Shown piece by piece: positions 1-10,201 of a stretch of DNA of 64,000 nt. A program made the position numbers and the translations under genes. The stretch covers positions 16,039,729 through 16,103,728 of the forward strand of contig CP136068.1 in NCBI GenBank assembly GCA_032622095.1, written 5' to 3'. Every line of letters begins with the position of its first letter. The first letter of the stretch is position 1. The DNA comes from Siphonodentalium dalli. Lineage: Eukaryota; Mollusca; Scaphopoda; Gadilida; Siphonodentaliidae. Below the pieces are notes generated by a model that saw only the letters and a list, made by a program, of their open reading frames with translations, made no database searches and had not been told where the DNA came from.

Positions 1-1227
1 TCTGCAATATGGAAGTCTCTTACGAATGCATGGGTGGTTTTCATTTGCGGTGATATATATATCGCGTGTCGCCGATATGATTAGGAAGTTATCTTTTAAA
101 TCGAATGACGCTACTACATGTTTCGTACCATACTTTAATTTTGGGTCGTGAGGATTTATTGGTCTGGGTATAGGAATTGCTCGGAATACGTCGTATGATT
201 TTCTGACATCGAGTAGCGGAATGGATATTATAATTATTAAATGATTATCGGTAAGAATTGTTTGGCTGGACAAATGCTTATAATAAGAAGCTATGTCTGA
301 TTCAGGGTTGTATGGTAGTGTGAGATACGCCGGTAAAAAATCTGCGAAACTGTCAATGGTTTGGTGTAATAACGTGGCGTCAATAATTTCGGGGCTTATT
401 CGTTCCAACGTGAGGGTAGCTATTTGTGTCTGAAGATGCTGCAAATATATTTTGGCATTTAGAACCATTTCCTGTGCTTCACGTATAACTAAACTATATT
501 TTGCTATAACCAGCCCAAATAGTTCGAGTGTTGATAAATGACGTTGGAGCTGCGATATGTCCGAGTTTAAGGTTTTGCGTATATGTTTAACAGAAATAAG
601 TAGGGAGTTTAACGTTTGTCTATTCTCGTTAGTGATTTCGCGCGTTACATTTATTATGCTAAATGCCGAAGCGATAGAATGCTGTATTAGCTTTTGATTA
701 TGATATAATGTTCGGATGTTTGTTTGAACTAGTTCAAGGTCTGATTCTGACGGAACGCCGAATAGCCATTTTTGAATTGTGGACACGAAAGGTAGGAGTG
801 ATCTTTTAACACGATTTGCACGGTGGATAGTTCGATATGACGCGAAATTATATGTGATTGTTAGGAGTTGGGATTGAATAGCTGTGATTTCGGTAATCAT
901 GTCTGACAAGGTGAATATGTAATTTTTGTTAAACTTATGAGCCTTATTAGTCGCGGCTGGGGCATTCCAAAGATTGTTATGATATGTGGAATAATGTTCC
1001 TTTGAACAAATATTTTCTAGGTCTTTCTTTGCTGAATGAATAAGGTGAGATGTTTGGGTTAGGAATGTTTCGAACGGTTGCAAGTCGGTAACGAAACTCA
1101 ATTTCCAGTCTTCGCTAGACAAGGCAATTTGGTTTTGATGGTTGAAAAATATATTCTGTCTCGTTAATATGCTTTGTACACACCATATTGTGATCGCAAT
1201 AAGAAATATCACTGAAGAAGTCCTCAT
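1..1227 (-). CDS. Baculovirus-F / Gypsy-Env-like membrane fusion glycoprotein, C-terminus outside the window
   Basis: One open frame of 409 codons runs from an ATG at 1227 to the window edge. Residues 1-20 form a signal peptide with a hydrophobic core. A furin-type site RVKR sits at residues 139-142 and is followed at once by a hydrophobic stretch (144-160) containing FG at 156-157. A long helical, coiled-coil-like region follows (about 160-275). At 328-356 a hydrophobic run leads into IPLL and then a PIP motif. This order (signal, furin site, fusion peptide, heptad region, conserved IPLL...PIP segment) is that of the Baculo_F/Gypsy-Env family, class I-like fusogens that mediate membrane entry. 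The membrane anchor is expected beyond position 1. No frameshift or stop interrupts the visible part. It could belong to an LTR retroelement, but no pol gene lies upstream (1228-1864), so a DNA-virus-like element is equally possible. Family assignment is from motif order, not a search. Confidence 0.78.
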   Translation of the reverse strand, partial: MRTSSVIFLIAITIWCVQSILTRQNIFFNHQNQIALSSEDWKLSFVTDLQPFETFLTQTSHLIHSAKKDLENICSKEHYSTYHNNLWNAPAATNKAHKFNKNYIFTLSDMITEITAIQSQLLTITYNFASYRTIHRANRVKRSLLPFVSTIQKWLFGVPSESDLELVQTNIRTLYHNQKLIQHSIASAFSIINVTREITNENRQTLNSLLISVKHIRKTLNSDISQLQRHLSTLELFGLVIAKYSLVIREAQEMVLNAKIYLQHLQTQIATLTLERISPEIIDATLLHQTIDSFADFLPAYLTLPYNPESDIASYYKHLSSQTILTDNHLIIIISIPLLDVRKSYDVFRAIPIPRPINPHDPKLKYGTKHVVASFDLKDNFLIISATRDIYITANENHPCIRKRLPYCR

Positions 1228-1420
1228 TCTGGCGCATATGGCCTACAATGAGATATAAATATTGTTAATATTTTGTCTGTTTTTATCTGTCGATTCTCTT
1301 GGCTGCGATGACTGTGAATTTGAATGGGGTCCCCCCACTATCGCTGTGGTACATTGATTAGTGTTACGATGTGTGAAATCTATGATGTAGTATCGCATTA
1401 CTTAATTAATTAGTCGCTGG

Positions 1421-1428
1421 TATATATG
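1421..1428 (+). promoter_or_regulatory. TATA-like box before the 103-residue gene
   Basis: TATATATG lies 51 bases before the ATG at 1472 in the 244-base gap between the divergent fusion-protein gene and the small gene. The paralogous gene at 16632 has a comparable box (TATATAAG). The rest of 1228-1471 is AT-rich and shows no other clear signal; a weak ATTTATATCT on the minus strand (1251-1260) is too close to the ATG at 1227 to be convincing. Confidence 0.45.
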
Positions 1429-1471
1429 CACTGTCCGTGGTGAATATGGAGTATTTATCTTAATTATCATT

Positions 1472-1783
1472 ATGAGTCAAGATAAGAAAAGTTTGTTTAT
1501 GACTTTGTCCTTGTTGGAAGGGAAATTGGCGAGTTTGATGAAACTCGGTCAAAGCGGGTCTGGCGTCCCCGTGGACGATACATACTTAGATGCTGTGAAT
1601 ACGATTTTGAAGGATCTCGTGACGGCTGGGTCACTGAATCCAAGTAGCAATAATAAGTTGCTGCAAGATTACTGGATAGAGGAGTCGGAGAGAATTTTGG
1701 AAGTCGTGAAGGTTCGAAAACTTATCCGGGAACAGAGGCGTTTAATTATGCAAATCTGGGAGGTAGAACAAGGCACATGGTAG
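1472..1783 (+). CDS. small helical charged protein, 103 residues; probable paralog of 16632-16901
   Basis: The frame starts at an ATG 51 bases after a TATA-like box and ends 81 bases before the left arm of the palindrome. It has no signal peptide or membrane segment. The N-terminal third reads as a leucine-rich helix, the middle holds VDDTYLD, and the C-terminal third is a charged helix ending in a VRKLIREQRRLIM-type run. The 89-residue protein at 16632 has the same plan: L-x-G-x-LA-x2-L near the start, then VD-x-(T/S)-Y-(L/V)-D, then a basic helix ending RR-x-(I/V)M. I infer that the two are diverged members of one family that flank the palindrome. I do not recognise the family. The gene points toward the palindrome and is divergent from the fusion-protein gene. 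Confidence 0.6.
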   Translation: MSQDKKSLFMTLSLLEGKLASLMKLGQSGSGVPVDDTYLDAVNTILKDLVTAGSLNPSSNNKLLQDYWIEESERILEVVKVRKLIREQRRLIMQIWEVEQGTW

Positions 1784-2094
1784 CAGACAGGCGATGAAGA
1801 TGGGTCCCCTTGATGTTTAATTCAAGGAAGCGAATTGCGCGGACCCCCTGTGGGTGAAATCCGTGTGATGATACCGGGCCTGTTTGGTCTCATTTCAGGA
1901 ACGATAACTCTATCCGAAGTACACGACCTATATGCAGTACTCCCGTTGGAGTTTGACCTATATTCTCCGCCCACGCGTCGGTCTATTTGTACCGGTTGGA
2001 CATGTCCGGACATGACCCGCTGGTTATATCCAGACTTCTCCATATGAATGGTATATTATCTACATGTATATCACGTGATGATCTCGGTGGGGTA

Positions 2095-2226
2095 GCTTCA
2101 GTCTTGAATGTTAAAGGGACACTAGGCTCTCACTGGGGATGATTATTAAAGTGACACTCACTATGGATGAATGTTAAAGTAACGCATGGCGCACACTGTG
2201 GGATAATGTTAAAGTGACACTCGCAT
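2095..2226. repeat. four imperfect copies of a TTAAAGTGACACT unit (left arm)
   Basis: The words TTAAAGGGACACT, TTAAAGTGACACT, TTAAAGTAACGC and TTAAAGTGACACT recur every 30-50 bases with intervening CACTGGG/CACTATGG-like spacers. The mirrored block is at about 15123-15254. It is non-coding and lies near the outer end of the arm. Confidence 0.7.
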
Positions 2227-2425
2227 TGAAAACTTCAAAAAGTTCAAAAAGTTCAAAAAGTTCAAAAATTTCAAAAATTTCAAAAAGTTCAAAAAGTTCA
2301 AAAATTTCAAAAACTTACAAAAGTTCAAAAATTTCGAAAAACTTCAAAAACTTAAAAAAAATTCAAAAACTTAAAAAACTTCACAAATTTCACAAATTTC
2401 AAAAAACTTCAAAAATTAAACAAAA
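2227..2425 (+). repeat. AAAAGTTCA / AAAATTTCA 9-base tandem array (left arm)
   Basis: A 9-base unit repeats about 20 times with drift toward AAAACTTCA and AAAATTTCA at the inner end. It gives a spurious frame of repeated Lys-Ser-Ser. The mirrored array at 14906-15122 is 18 bases longer, the largest length difference between the arms, as expected from replication slippage. Confidence 0.9.
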
Positions 2426-2529
2426 TTCAGGATTTAGTCATAAATGTGACCCGCTATATCAAATCCAGTCGGAAGTCGGGATTTTTTTTATCCTGTGCCA
2501 ATGCATTCTCTTATATATGCGAGTCAACC

Positions 2530-2574
2530 AGCCGCCGCCGGCGGCGGCGGCGGCGGCGGCGCGGCGGCGGCGGC
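2530..2574. repeat. CGG/GCC trinucleotide island (left arm)
   Basis: The run GCCGCCGCCGGC...GGCGGCGGC is almost pure CGG and is itself self-complementary at its outer end. A second short island lies at 2608-2629 and a third at 3686-3708. They stand out sharply in AT-rich surroundings. The mirror is 14757-14801. Confidence 0.85.
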
Positions 2575-2779
2575 AACTACATAATCATATGGCATGCAAA
2601 GAAATTGGCGGCGGCGCTGCCGCCGGCGGTTCAGGATTTAGTCAAAAATATGGCTTGTTTCCATTCATCGGAAAGCTATGGGGGTACGGTGGTGAGCGCC
2701 ACTGAAAAAAGCAAGTGAGCGAGGGAAAAAAGAGAAAAATAACATGACAAGTAGTACATAGTACAATTTATTATATTAA

Positions 2780-3403
2780 CTATTCACAGTCACTTTCGTC
2801 CGAATTGTCATCACAGGAATCAACCTTTTTTATTTTTAATGAAGAATCACCATAACTCCATACTATTCCAAATGTCCATACGAGTTCATAATCTAAATCT
2901 GAAACAGGTCTAGTGTTTTTTACAATATAATCCAAAGACACTTTTTCTTCAAATAACTTTTCAACAGTGAAAATTGTACATGGTTCTCGGAGAATAATGT
3001 ATCCATATATTCTCGTCACCTCTTCGAATTTCAAAGTTTTTTCATTGAGAATCCTGTCTTGATATTCAGCAAAGCGAGTAAAATTATTTCCAACTAATTC
3101 ACGAATTGCGTTTATTTCGTTTTTAGGAACACCATGAAATATCCAATAATCTGAAAACATTTGATCCAATATATCCATTAAGAAATCAGTTTCAAATTCT
3201 GATCTCTCAATCAAACATCTCAGTCGACTCTGTCCCTCAGAGAAATGTCCGTTTAGCAAAGTCTCCATTATAATTCTACTTTCCCTCAAAAACCAAGCTT
3301 GCTTAAGTTCTTGTTTGATTTCTTGATCCATTTTTGACATTTCGATCAAATTATTATAAATTTTCAAAAGCATCTCTGCTGGTAACACATCAATTCCATC
3401 CAT
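2780..3403 (-). CDS. unrecognised acidic-tailed protein, 207 residues from the first ATG (left-arm copy)
   Basis: The frame is open from 3478 (a GTG follows an in-frame stop) and its first ATG is at 3403, giving 207 residues. Just after the start comes a DVLPAEMLLKIYNNL stretch that resembles the opening of an F-box. A mostly helical body with several FxxxY/W aromatic clusters follows, then an acidic tail DDNSDESDCE. No signal peptide or membrane segment is seen. A second frame (3390-3569, first ATG at 3569, 60 codons, basic) overlaps its 5' part by some 90 bases in another phase; an upstream exon or a frameshift could join them, but neither is shown. AATAAA-type signals are not obvious downstream, though an AATTTATTATATT run lies just beyond the stop. 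The copy in the other arm encodes the same protein. I do not recognise it; the F-box likeness is weak. Confidence 0.62.
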   Translation of the reverse strand: MDGIDVLPAEMLLKIYNNLIEMSKMDQEIKQELKQAWFLRESRIIMETLLNGHFSEGQSRLRCLIERSEFETDFLMDILDQMFSDYWIFHGVPKNEINAIRELVGNNFTRFAEYQDRILNEKTLKFEEVTRIYGYIILREPCTIFTVEKLFEEKVSLDYIVKNTRPVSDLDYELVWTFGIVWSYGDSSLKIKKVDSCDDNSDESDCE

Positions 3404-3685
3404 AAGGAATTGTGTTGTATTCACCCACAACAAGTCGTTTGGTGTACACAGATCGGAATGTTTTTGTTTGCTCTTCACTAATTACTTCTCGGTTCTTTGT
3501 GCGTTTAATTCTGCATGGATAGTTTATGACACGTTGAAAATTTAGCCGGTCGTTAACACATTCAACCATTGAATGAAAATTTATTTGCTGGTATCTGTTG
3601 CTGTTCCACATGTGGCGTCACATTTCCTGCATACAGTGGAGTCGACATTTGCGTTGTTGCAGGAACATGGATCCACGAGTCGACC

Positions 3686-3708
3686 AGCCGCCCGCGGCGG
3701 CGGCGGCA
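3686..3708. repeat. short CCGCGGCGGCGG island (left arm)
   Basis: It is a GC-only patch upstream of the acidic-tailed gene, between it and a region (3730-4490) with no gene that I can support. The mirror is at 13623-13645. It is the third CGG-type island in this arm. Confidence 0.6.
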
Positions 3709-4489
3709 TGGAATAGCCATACAGGAAAGGAGAAACTGAGGTCCTAGGTAGGTCGACTGCATATAGCAGTATATATGGGGTACAGACATGGACAGCAATG
3801 GGTTCCTCGTGGCTTCTGGCCTACACATGACATATTAAAGTTAACCACACCCATCGGCGCGCCTTTAATGGGCTATGAAGCGCCATACAGGCTCGAATCA
3901 TGGCCTTCGCCATGTGTTTCTATTTGAACCCACATTAGTAACTAAATAAAATCTTTCTCTCCAGGTTGTTTCACGCCATAACCTTGATTTGGAAAGCTTG
4001 AAGGGCTAATTAAGCTTCAATTTAAATCCCAACATTATTTGAAGAACGTATCTGGTTAAACATGTCCACCATAGTAAGCTCATTTAATTCAAAGAGCTTC
4101 ACACATAGTCCCACTAGTAATGATGTGTCGTTATTTACTGCAGAAATTGTCATATATATAAAATACAATACAACACATTTTGGTCACATACCTTAAAGGT
4201 GCACGTCACTTTCGCAAGATATCGAACTGACCATGTATAGAGTGGAATGACATGTCGTGTATCAAATGTATAATCATTCCAGTATTTCGTCCATAAGGCA
4301 GTTTTGGTTGTAACATCATTGTGTATGACGGTTCATTCATATGATACCTTAGCGGTTGCACACGATACTGTCTGTTGTATTTTATGTCTTATATCATGTA
4401 TATTAATTGCTCCATGGATGGTAGGAGTATGGCATTGGTGTCTGGTTCTTCGATGTATTCTAGTCATAGTTCATTCATATTATTACTCT

Positions 4490-5860
4490 AAAATCTCCAT
4501 TAAATGGAGAAACTAAAGAGCCCATATTATGTAGACTAGTGTATAAATACTTACTTCATGCATTATTTTCATCAATTATATGTATTATAACTCCCATCAA
4601 GATAGGCTGTTATACAGAGGAAACAAAGCATGTACCAAGTGACAGTCTGTACCAAGTGACAGTCTCATGTCACGAAAGGCCTACTATGTGGACACATGTT
4701 CTTATCAAAACGCTCTATTATGTAGGGGGTTATCAACCATTGGTCTGGAAAAGGCATACGAGCGGAACGCGTGTATATACATTTATTCGATGTACTCTTT
4801 AATCTTCGATTTCTCTTTATTGTCGTTAATTTATAGCATTATTAGTAGGAATCTAAACTCTCCGTTATATTGAGAAAATAATGCGTCAATACCTGTCAAT
4901 ACTGCTTTATTGGCGGTAAATGAAATTATTGAATCATGTATCGCAGCTAAACAAGCGAGACAACTGATCACAACACAAAAATTAGTAATATTTCTGAAGC
5001 CTTGAGTGGTTTGTAATACACAGTGTAAATTTTCATTATTGCTACCATTTAAGGAAACATGCCCCCGATAGGGCTACTATGCGAACACATGTCTATATTA
5101 ATTTCACATATTCCTTACCGTTCATTCATATGTACTCCAAGCTCTCTGTTAATACAGAGGCATCAAAACATTGGTCTGGAAAAGACCTACTATGTGGATG
5201 CGTGTATACATATTTACTTGATGTATTCTTTAATCGTTCATTTCTCTTTATTATCGTTCATTTATAGCATTATTAGAAGAAATTTAGTCTAAAATCTCCA
5301 TTACATGGAGACAATAAAGAGCCCATATGGTGTAGACTAATGCACAAATACTTCATGTATTCTTTTCACCAATTATATGTATTGTACATCCTATACATTT
5401 AGTCTGTTATACAGAGGAAACAAAGCATGTACTACGTGGCAGTTTCATATGACGATAAGACCTACTATGTGAACACATGTGCATAATAATTTCACATATT
5501 CTTCTCAAAACGCTCTATTTTATACGGGGGTATCAAACATTGGTCTGGAAAAGGCCTGCTATGAGGACGCGTGTATACATATTGACTTCATATATGCATT
5601 CATAGTTCATTTCTCTTAATTGTCGTTCATTTAATAGCATTATTAGTAGAAATATAGTCTAAAACCGTCGGTATATGGATAATATATAGCGTCAATACTG
5701 TTTTATTGTTGGTAACTCAAATTATTGCATCATGTATCGCAACTAAACAAGCGAGACAACTCATAAATTCTTAATAGTTCTGATGTCTATGGCAGTTCAC
5801 AGAGTGTATATTTTCATTGTTGTTACCATTTTAGTGCATACATTACTGATTTCTGTGTAA
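4490..5860. repeat. degenerate direct repeat, about 800-base unit (left arm)
   Basis: The segment CTAAAATCTCCATTA-ATGGAGA ... AAAGAGCCCATAT ... CTGTTATACAGAGGAAACAAAGCATGTAC occurs at about 4490-4630 and again at 5290-5440. The motif CATTGGTCTGGAAAAG recurs near 4738, 5170 and 5538, and GTATCGCA-CTAAACAAGCGAGACAACT near 4938 and 5733. Small frames here are products of the repeat and differ between copies; I call none a gene. The mirror is about 11470-12841. Confidence 0.7.
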
Positions 5861-7129
5861 GAACGCTGGTCTCCATTGTTGTTATGATTGTGCCTATAAC
5901 TGTCCATATTCTTAAAGCAAGTACGGTACCTCTATGTGATATGATGTATAAAAATTTCCATTTTCACAGGTAAATCACGTATAAACGCTCTTTAATGTAT
6001 AGTTAAACTGAGTTTTCACATGCAGGGCTATGTCTTTGTGGACTATATACGTGGTATACTTCAGTATATACACGAAGTGAATGTGTTCTAAGTATGCGTA
6101 TCTGATTTATGTATACGTCCGTGTTTCTTAAAGCAAATCCAATACATATTAGTGCGTTATATTATGATGTACATTAAGTGCCCTTTTCACTGTTAAATCA
6201 AGTAAAAAAGCCCTCTACTATAGTTAACTATTCAGTTCCACATACGCTATAAGCTCTATGGTGGTCCGGTGTGTCTTATCAATATGCCATTATATGCACG
6301 AATGTAATGTGTTCAAATATGTGGGTTATGATGTATACTTTAATGTTAAAGTATATAAGCACTCTTTAAGATATGCATATGCAGAATGTTGCCTCTTTAC
6401 ACTGACAGAAAAAAAGGAATATATAATTTTGAATACTACTCTTCATAAAACGTTAGAAAACCATAATCTAACAACTAATAATTATCGAAGAACAATGTAA
6501 TTACTTGATAAGCAATGTAAATATTTCGTCTGTTTTAAATAAAATGGAAATATTTCGTCTATTTGAAATACAGTTGGAAGCAACAATCAAGTATTTAAAT
6601 GAAATTTGGACCAAAATCTTATAATTTGAGAAAACGTATATAATTTCTATCGAAGTCTTATAATAAAGGAAGGCTGTGTGCGAATCCATTCGGTCTAATG
6701 TGTGAATGTGTTCATCATCGCAAATATAATGATGCAGAAATGAATATTTCCTAGAAAAATGTTAACATAGCTTGTATTTAACCGAAATAATATAGCATTT
6801 GAGTTAAAATGTTTCATATTAGGACCATAACGAACCAATGCACAAAAATACAATATTTTGTTTTTCATTCTCGATCAAAATAATGCAGGGTTGTCAATTA
6901 TCAACAAAAAACAAATACTTTGAAACAAAAACGATGACATAAGAACGAATATCCAAGAGCTAGTGTGAAAATAACCCTCACATTTATAAAAAAAAACAAT
7001 AAAAATTCAGTTTTCGAGTAAGTCCTTCAGAATTATTGAATGTTTTCGTCTATGTTGGATCAAATTTGACACAAAAATCAATTAGCTCACTAACAGTTCG
7101 CGCAATATCTCATATTTTGAGAAAACGTT
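5861..7129. other. gene-free AT-rich stretch (left arm)
   Basis: I see no supportable gene. The longest frame with an ATG (6258-6500, 80 codons) is broken in the other arm by a one-base change in an A-run near 6412, so it is probably not coding. The mirror is about 10202-11470. Confidence 0.5.
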
Positions 7130-8213
7130 TGCAATTTTAGACAACAATATTGCTAGTGAAGGTGAATATTTCATCCTGGAACTCATGAAATATGATAACA
7201 ATAGATATAAAGACAATTCACGAGCCCTCATATCTTTGAGTTATGAACATAAAGTCATCTCATAGTGCCAATGTACCCCATAATTTGGTCAGGAGAAATA
7301 TGTATTTCATATTTGACCCTTCATCTATGGTAAAAAATGAATTAAGGGACATGGGAGTGGTGTCCTAGACATTAACCTAGAGCATAAATTGACTCAATTT
7401 TGCCATTTTAGGCAACATTCTTGCCAGGGAAAGTGTATATTTCATGTTGGAACTCATCAAATGTGATAAACATGCATCAAAAGGCACTTACTGAGCTCTG
7501 ATGACTTTGAGTTATGACAACAACGGCATCTCATACTAGATTGTAAGCCATAATTTGGTCAGGAAAAGTGTAAATTTCATATTTTATCCTACATGTGTTT
7601 TAACAATCAATGTAATTACACCCCATCGGTCGCCTAGACACAGCGTAAATGTTCTCAAGTTTTCAACTGTAGGCCACAATGTCGGCAGTGAAGGTAAACA
7701 TTTCATGTTGGAACCCATGAAATGTGATAAAATGAATAAAAAGACACTTCATGAGTACTTATGACTGAGTTATGAACATAAAGGGACCTCATAGTGTATT
7801 GTAGGTCATGATTTGGTCAGGAAAATTGTAAATTTCATGTCTTAAGCTCCATGTGTTTTAAAAATATATTTAATTACAGCCATTGGGTCCCTAGAGATCA
7901 ATCCACAGTCCATATGTAGTCCATATGCAATTTTAGGGAACAGTATTGCTAGCGAAGGTGAACATTCCATGCTGGAACTCATGAAATATGATAAAAATAG
8001 ATGAAAAGACACTTTCTGAGGCCTTGGTCAGGAGAAATGTGTATTGTATTTTGACCCTTGATGCGTGGTAGCAATCAATGAAATTACACCCCATGGTATC
8101 CTCAGATATGAAGCAACATCATAATTGCACTCAGTTTTGGCAATTTAGAAAACATTGTTGATAGGGAAGTTGTACATGTCATGTTGGAACTGGTGAAATG
8201 TGATAATAATTGA
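7130..8213. repeat. about four to five degenerate copies of a 250-265-base unit (left arm)
   Basis: Each unit reads TTTTAG-CAACATT-TTGCTAG-GAAGGTGAATATTTCATG-TGGAACTCATGAAATATGATAA, then GAGTTATGAACATAAAG, then ATAATTTGGTCAGGAAAA. Copies start near 7130, 7395, 7655, 7925 and 8140 and have diverged well from each other, while each is nearly identical to its mirror in the other arm (about 9118-10201). The repeat expansion therefore predates the inverted duplication, or the arms have been kept uniform since. Confidence 0.75.
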
Positions 8214-8534
8214 TCAAAAGACACTCGATGGGCCCTGATGGGTTTCAATTATGGTCATAAAGGCATCTGATAGTGTCATTATACAACGGGGAAATTTGTG
8301 AAGCGCTAACAAAGCGTATCTACACGGTGTTATACGATCCAAAATGATCCTGATATAAGAAATGCAATCTAGATCATACTCAGTATTTTCGTATCGACTG
8401 AATATATCGTTATTCGATGGTGTTCCCGACATACCTCCGTCTTTACTTTTCTTATGCCTTTGTAGATTGTAGTTCGTCGATAATATATTTCTGCACAAAT
8501 GGCACCCGTGTATTGTCTCGAATCGTGGGAAGAA
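8214..8534 (-). CDS. small frame with a degenerate C2H2-type finger, left copy
   Basis: The frame is open between a stop at 8535-8537 and the stop at 8214, but the first ATG is at 8432 (72 codons). The ATG-less first part reads C-H-L-C-x12-H, with the ...STNYNLQRH spacing of a C2H2/C2HC finger as seen in many large DNA-virus proteins. The last ligand, expected four residues after the His, is Lys, so the finger is incomplete. Either an upstream exon supplies the start or this is a relic. The rest is unrecognised. It is transcribed away from the central spacer and mirrors 8797-9117. Confidence 0.35.
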   Translation of the reverse strand, partial: FFPRFETIHGCHLCRNILSTNYNLQRHKKSKDGGMSGTPSNNDIFSRYENTEYDLDCISYIRIILDRITPCRYALLALHKFPRCIMTLSDAFMTIIETHQGPSSVF

Positions 8535-8647
8535 CTATCGTCCTTATACCAGCGAAAAGATGAGCGAATATGGTGTGGTATTATAAACTCGCCGCCTTCG
8601 TACCTCTATTTATCGTTTAGAGTTATTGTTCTTAGATAAAAAATTGG

Positions 8648-8683
8648 CGCGGCGGCAGTGGGGATGAGGGGGCCGCACGCGAA
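8648..8683. other. 36-base GC-rich asymmetric centre of the palindrome
   Basis: The arms end in AAAAAATTGG (to 8647) and CCAATTTTTT (from 8684). Between them lie 36 bases, about 80% G+C, that are not self-complementary as a whole. They begin CGCGGCGGC and end GGCCGCACGCG, so a short imperfect inner stem is possible. A TTTATAATA-type box occurs in each arm about 75 bases out (right arm near 8742, left arm near 8582), giving a divergent pair around the centre. This is the tip that would remain unpaired if the palindrome extruded. Confidence 0.85.
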
Positions 8684-8796
8684 CCAATTTTTTATCTAAG
8701 AACAATAACTCTAAACGATAAATAGAGGTACGAAGGCGGCGAGTTTATAATACCACACCATATTCGCTCATCTTTTCGCTGGTATAAGGACGATAG

Positions 8797-9117
8797 TTCT
8801 TCCCACGATTCGAGACAATACACGGGTGCCATTTGTGCAGAAATATATTATCGACGAACTACAATCTACAAAGGCATAAGAAAAGTAAAGACGGAGGTAT
8901 GTCGGGAACACCATCGAATAACGATATATTCAGTCGATACGAAAATACTGAGTATGATCTAGATTGCATTTCTTATATCAGGATCATTTTGGATCGTATA
9001 ACACCGTGTAGATACGCTTTGTTAGCGCTTCACAAATTTCCCCGTTGTATAATGACACTATCAGATGCCTTTATGACCATAATTGAAACCCATCAGGGCC
9101 CATCGAGTGTCTTTTGA
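8797..9117 (+). CDS. small frame with a degenerate C2H2-type finger, right copy
   Basis: It mirrors 8214-8534. The frame opens after the stop at 8794-8796; the Cys pair lies at 8827-8829 and 8836-8838 and the His at 8875-8877, before the first ATG at 8899. An AG just before the opening of the frame could be a splice acceptor, which would allow an upstream exon. One base differs from the left copy just after the stop. Function is unknown. Confidence 0.35.
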   Translation, partial: FFPRFETIHGCHLCRNILSTNYNLQRHKKSKDGGMSGTPSNNDIFSRYENTEYDLDCISYIRIILDRITPCRYALLALHKFPRCIMTLSDAFMTIIETHQGPSSVF

Positions 9118-10201
9118 TCAATTATTATCACATTTCACCAGTTCCAAAATGACATGTACAACTTCCCTATCAACAATGTTTTCTAAATTGCCAAAACTGA
9201 GTGCAATTATGATGTTGCTTCATATCTGAGGATACCATGGGGTGTAATTTCATTGATTGCTACCACGCATCAAGGGTCAAAATACAATACACATTTCTCC
9301 TGACCAAGGCCTCAGAAAGTGTCTTTTCATCTATTTTTATCATATTTCATGAGTTCCAGCATGGAATGTTCACCTTCGCTAGCAATACTGTTCCCTAAAA
9401 TTGCATATGGACTACATATGGACTGTGGATTGATCTCTAGGGACCCAATGGCTGTAATTAAATATATTTTTAAAACACATGGAGCTTAAGACATGAAATT
9501 TACAATTTTCCTGACCAAATTATGACCTACAATACACTATGAGGTCCCTTTATGTTCATAACTCAGTCATAAGTACTCATGAAGTGTCTTTTTATTCATT
9601 TTATCACATTTCATGGGTTCCAACATGAAATGTTTACCTTCACTGCCGACATTGTGGCCTACAGTTGAAAACTTGAGAACATTTACGCTGTGTCTAGGCG
9701 ACCGATGGGGTGTAATTACATTGATTGTTAAAACACATGTAGGATAAAATATGAAATTTACACTTTTCCTGACCAAATTATGGCTTACAATCTAGTATGA
9801 GATGCCGTTGTTGTCATAACTCAAAGTCATCAGAGCTCAGTAAGTGCCTTTTGATGCATGTTTATCACATTTGATGAGTTCCAACATGAAATATACACTT
9901 TCCCTGGCAAGAATGTTGCCTAAAATGGCAAAATTGAGTCAATTTATGCTCTAGGTTAATGTCTAGGACACCACTCCCATGTCCCTTAATTCATTTTTTA
10001 CCATAGATGAAGGGTCAAATATGAAATACATATTTCTCCTGACCAAATTATGGGGTACATTGGCACTATGAGATGACTTTATGTTCATAACTCAAAGATA
10101 TGAGGGCTCGTGAATTGTCTTTACATCTATTGTTATCATATTTCATGAGTTCCAGGATGAAATATTCACCTTCACTAGCAATATTGTTGTCTAAAATTGC
10201 A
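9118..10201. repeat. mirror of the 250-265-base unit block (right arm)
   Basis: It is the inverted counterpart of 7130-8213, with the same unit order and drift. Confidence 0.7.

Larger units (their letters stand above)
1865..8647. repeat. left arm of a 13.6-kb palindrome
   Basis: Reading the reverse complement of 8684-15484 reproduces this segment almost base for base. Pairing positions sum to 17331 over most of the arm, and to 17349 outside the GTTCAAAAA array because the right arm has two more 9-base units. Homology ends abruptly at 1865. Differences seen by eye are about seven substitutions (near 2589, 3611, 4629, 4856, 5348 and 8167, for example), two single-base indels (near 4270 and in an A-run near 6412) and the 18-base array difference, so identity is about 99.9%. 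The arm carries, from outside in: short tandem repeats, CGG islands, the acidic-tailed gene, two blocks of degenerate repeats and the zinc-finger-like frame. Confidence 0.97.

Noticed and set aside
2214-2705. 163-codon Lys/Ser-rich frame (and 169-codon mirror)
   Set aside because: It translates the 9-base array and the CGG island; its length changes with array slippage and composition is pure low complexity.
6258-6500. 80-codon frame in the left arm
   Set aside because: A one-base A-run difference destroys it in the other arm, and its composition is that of AT-rich non-coding DNA.
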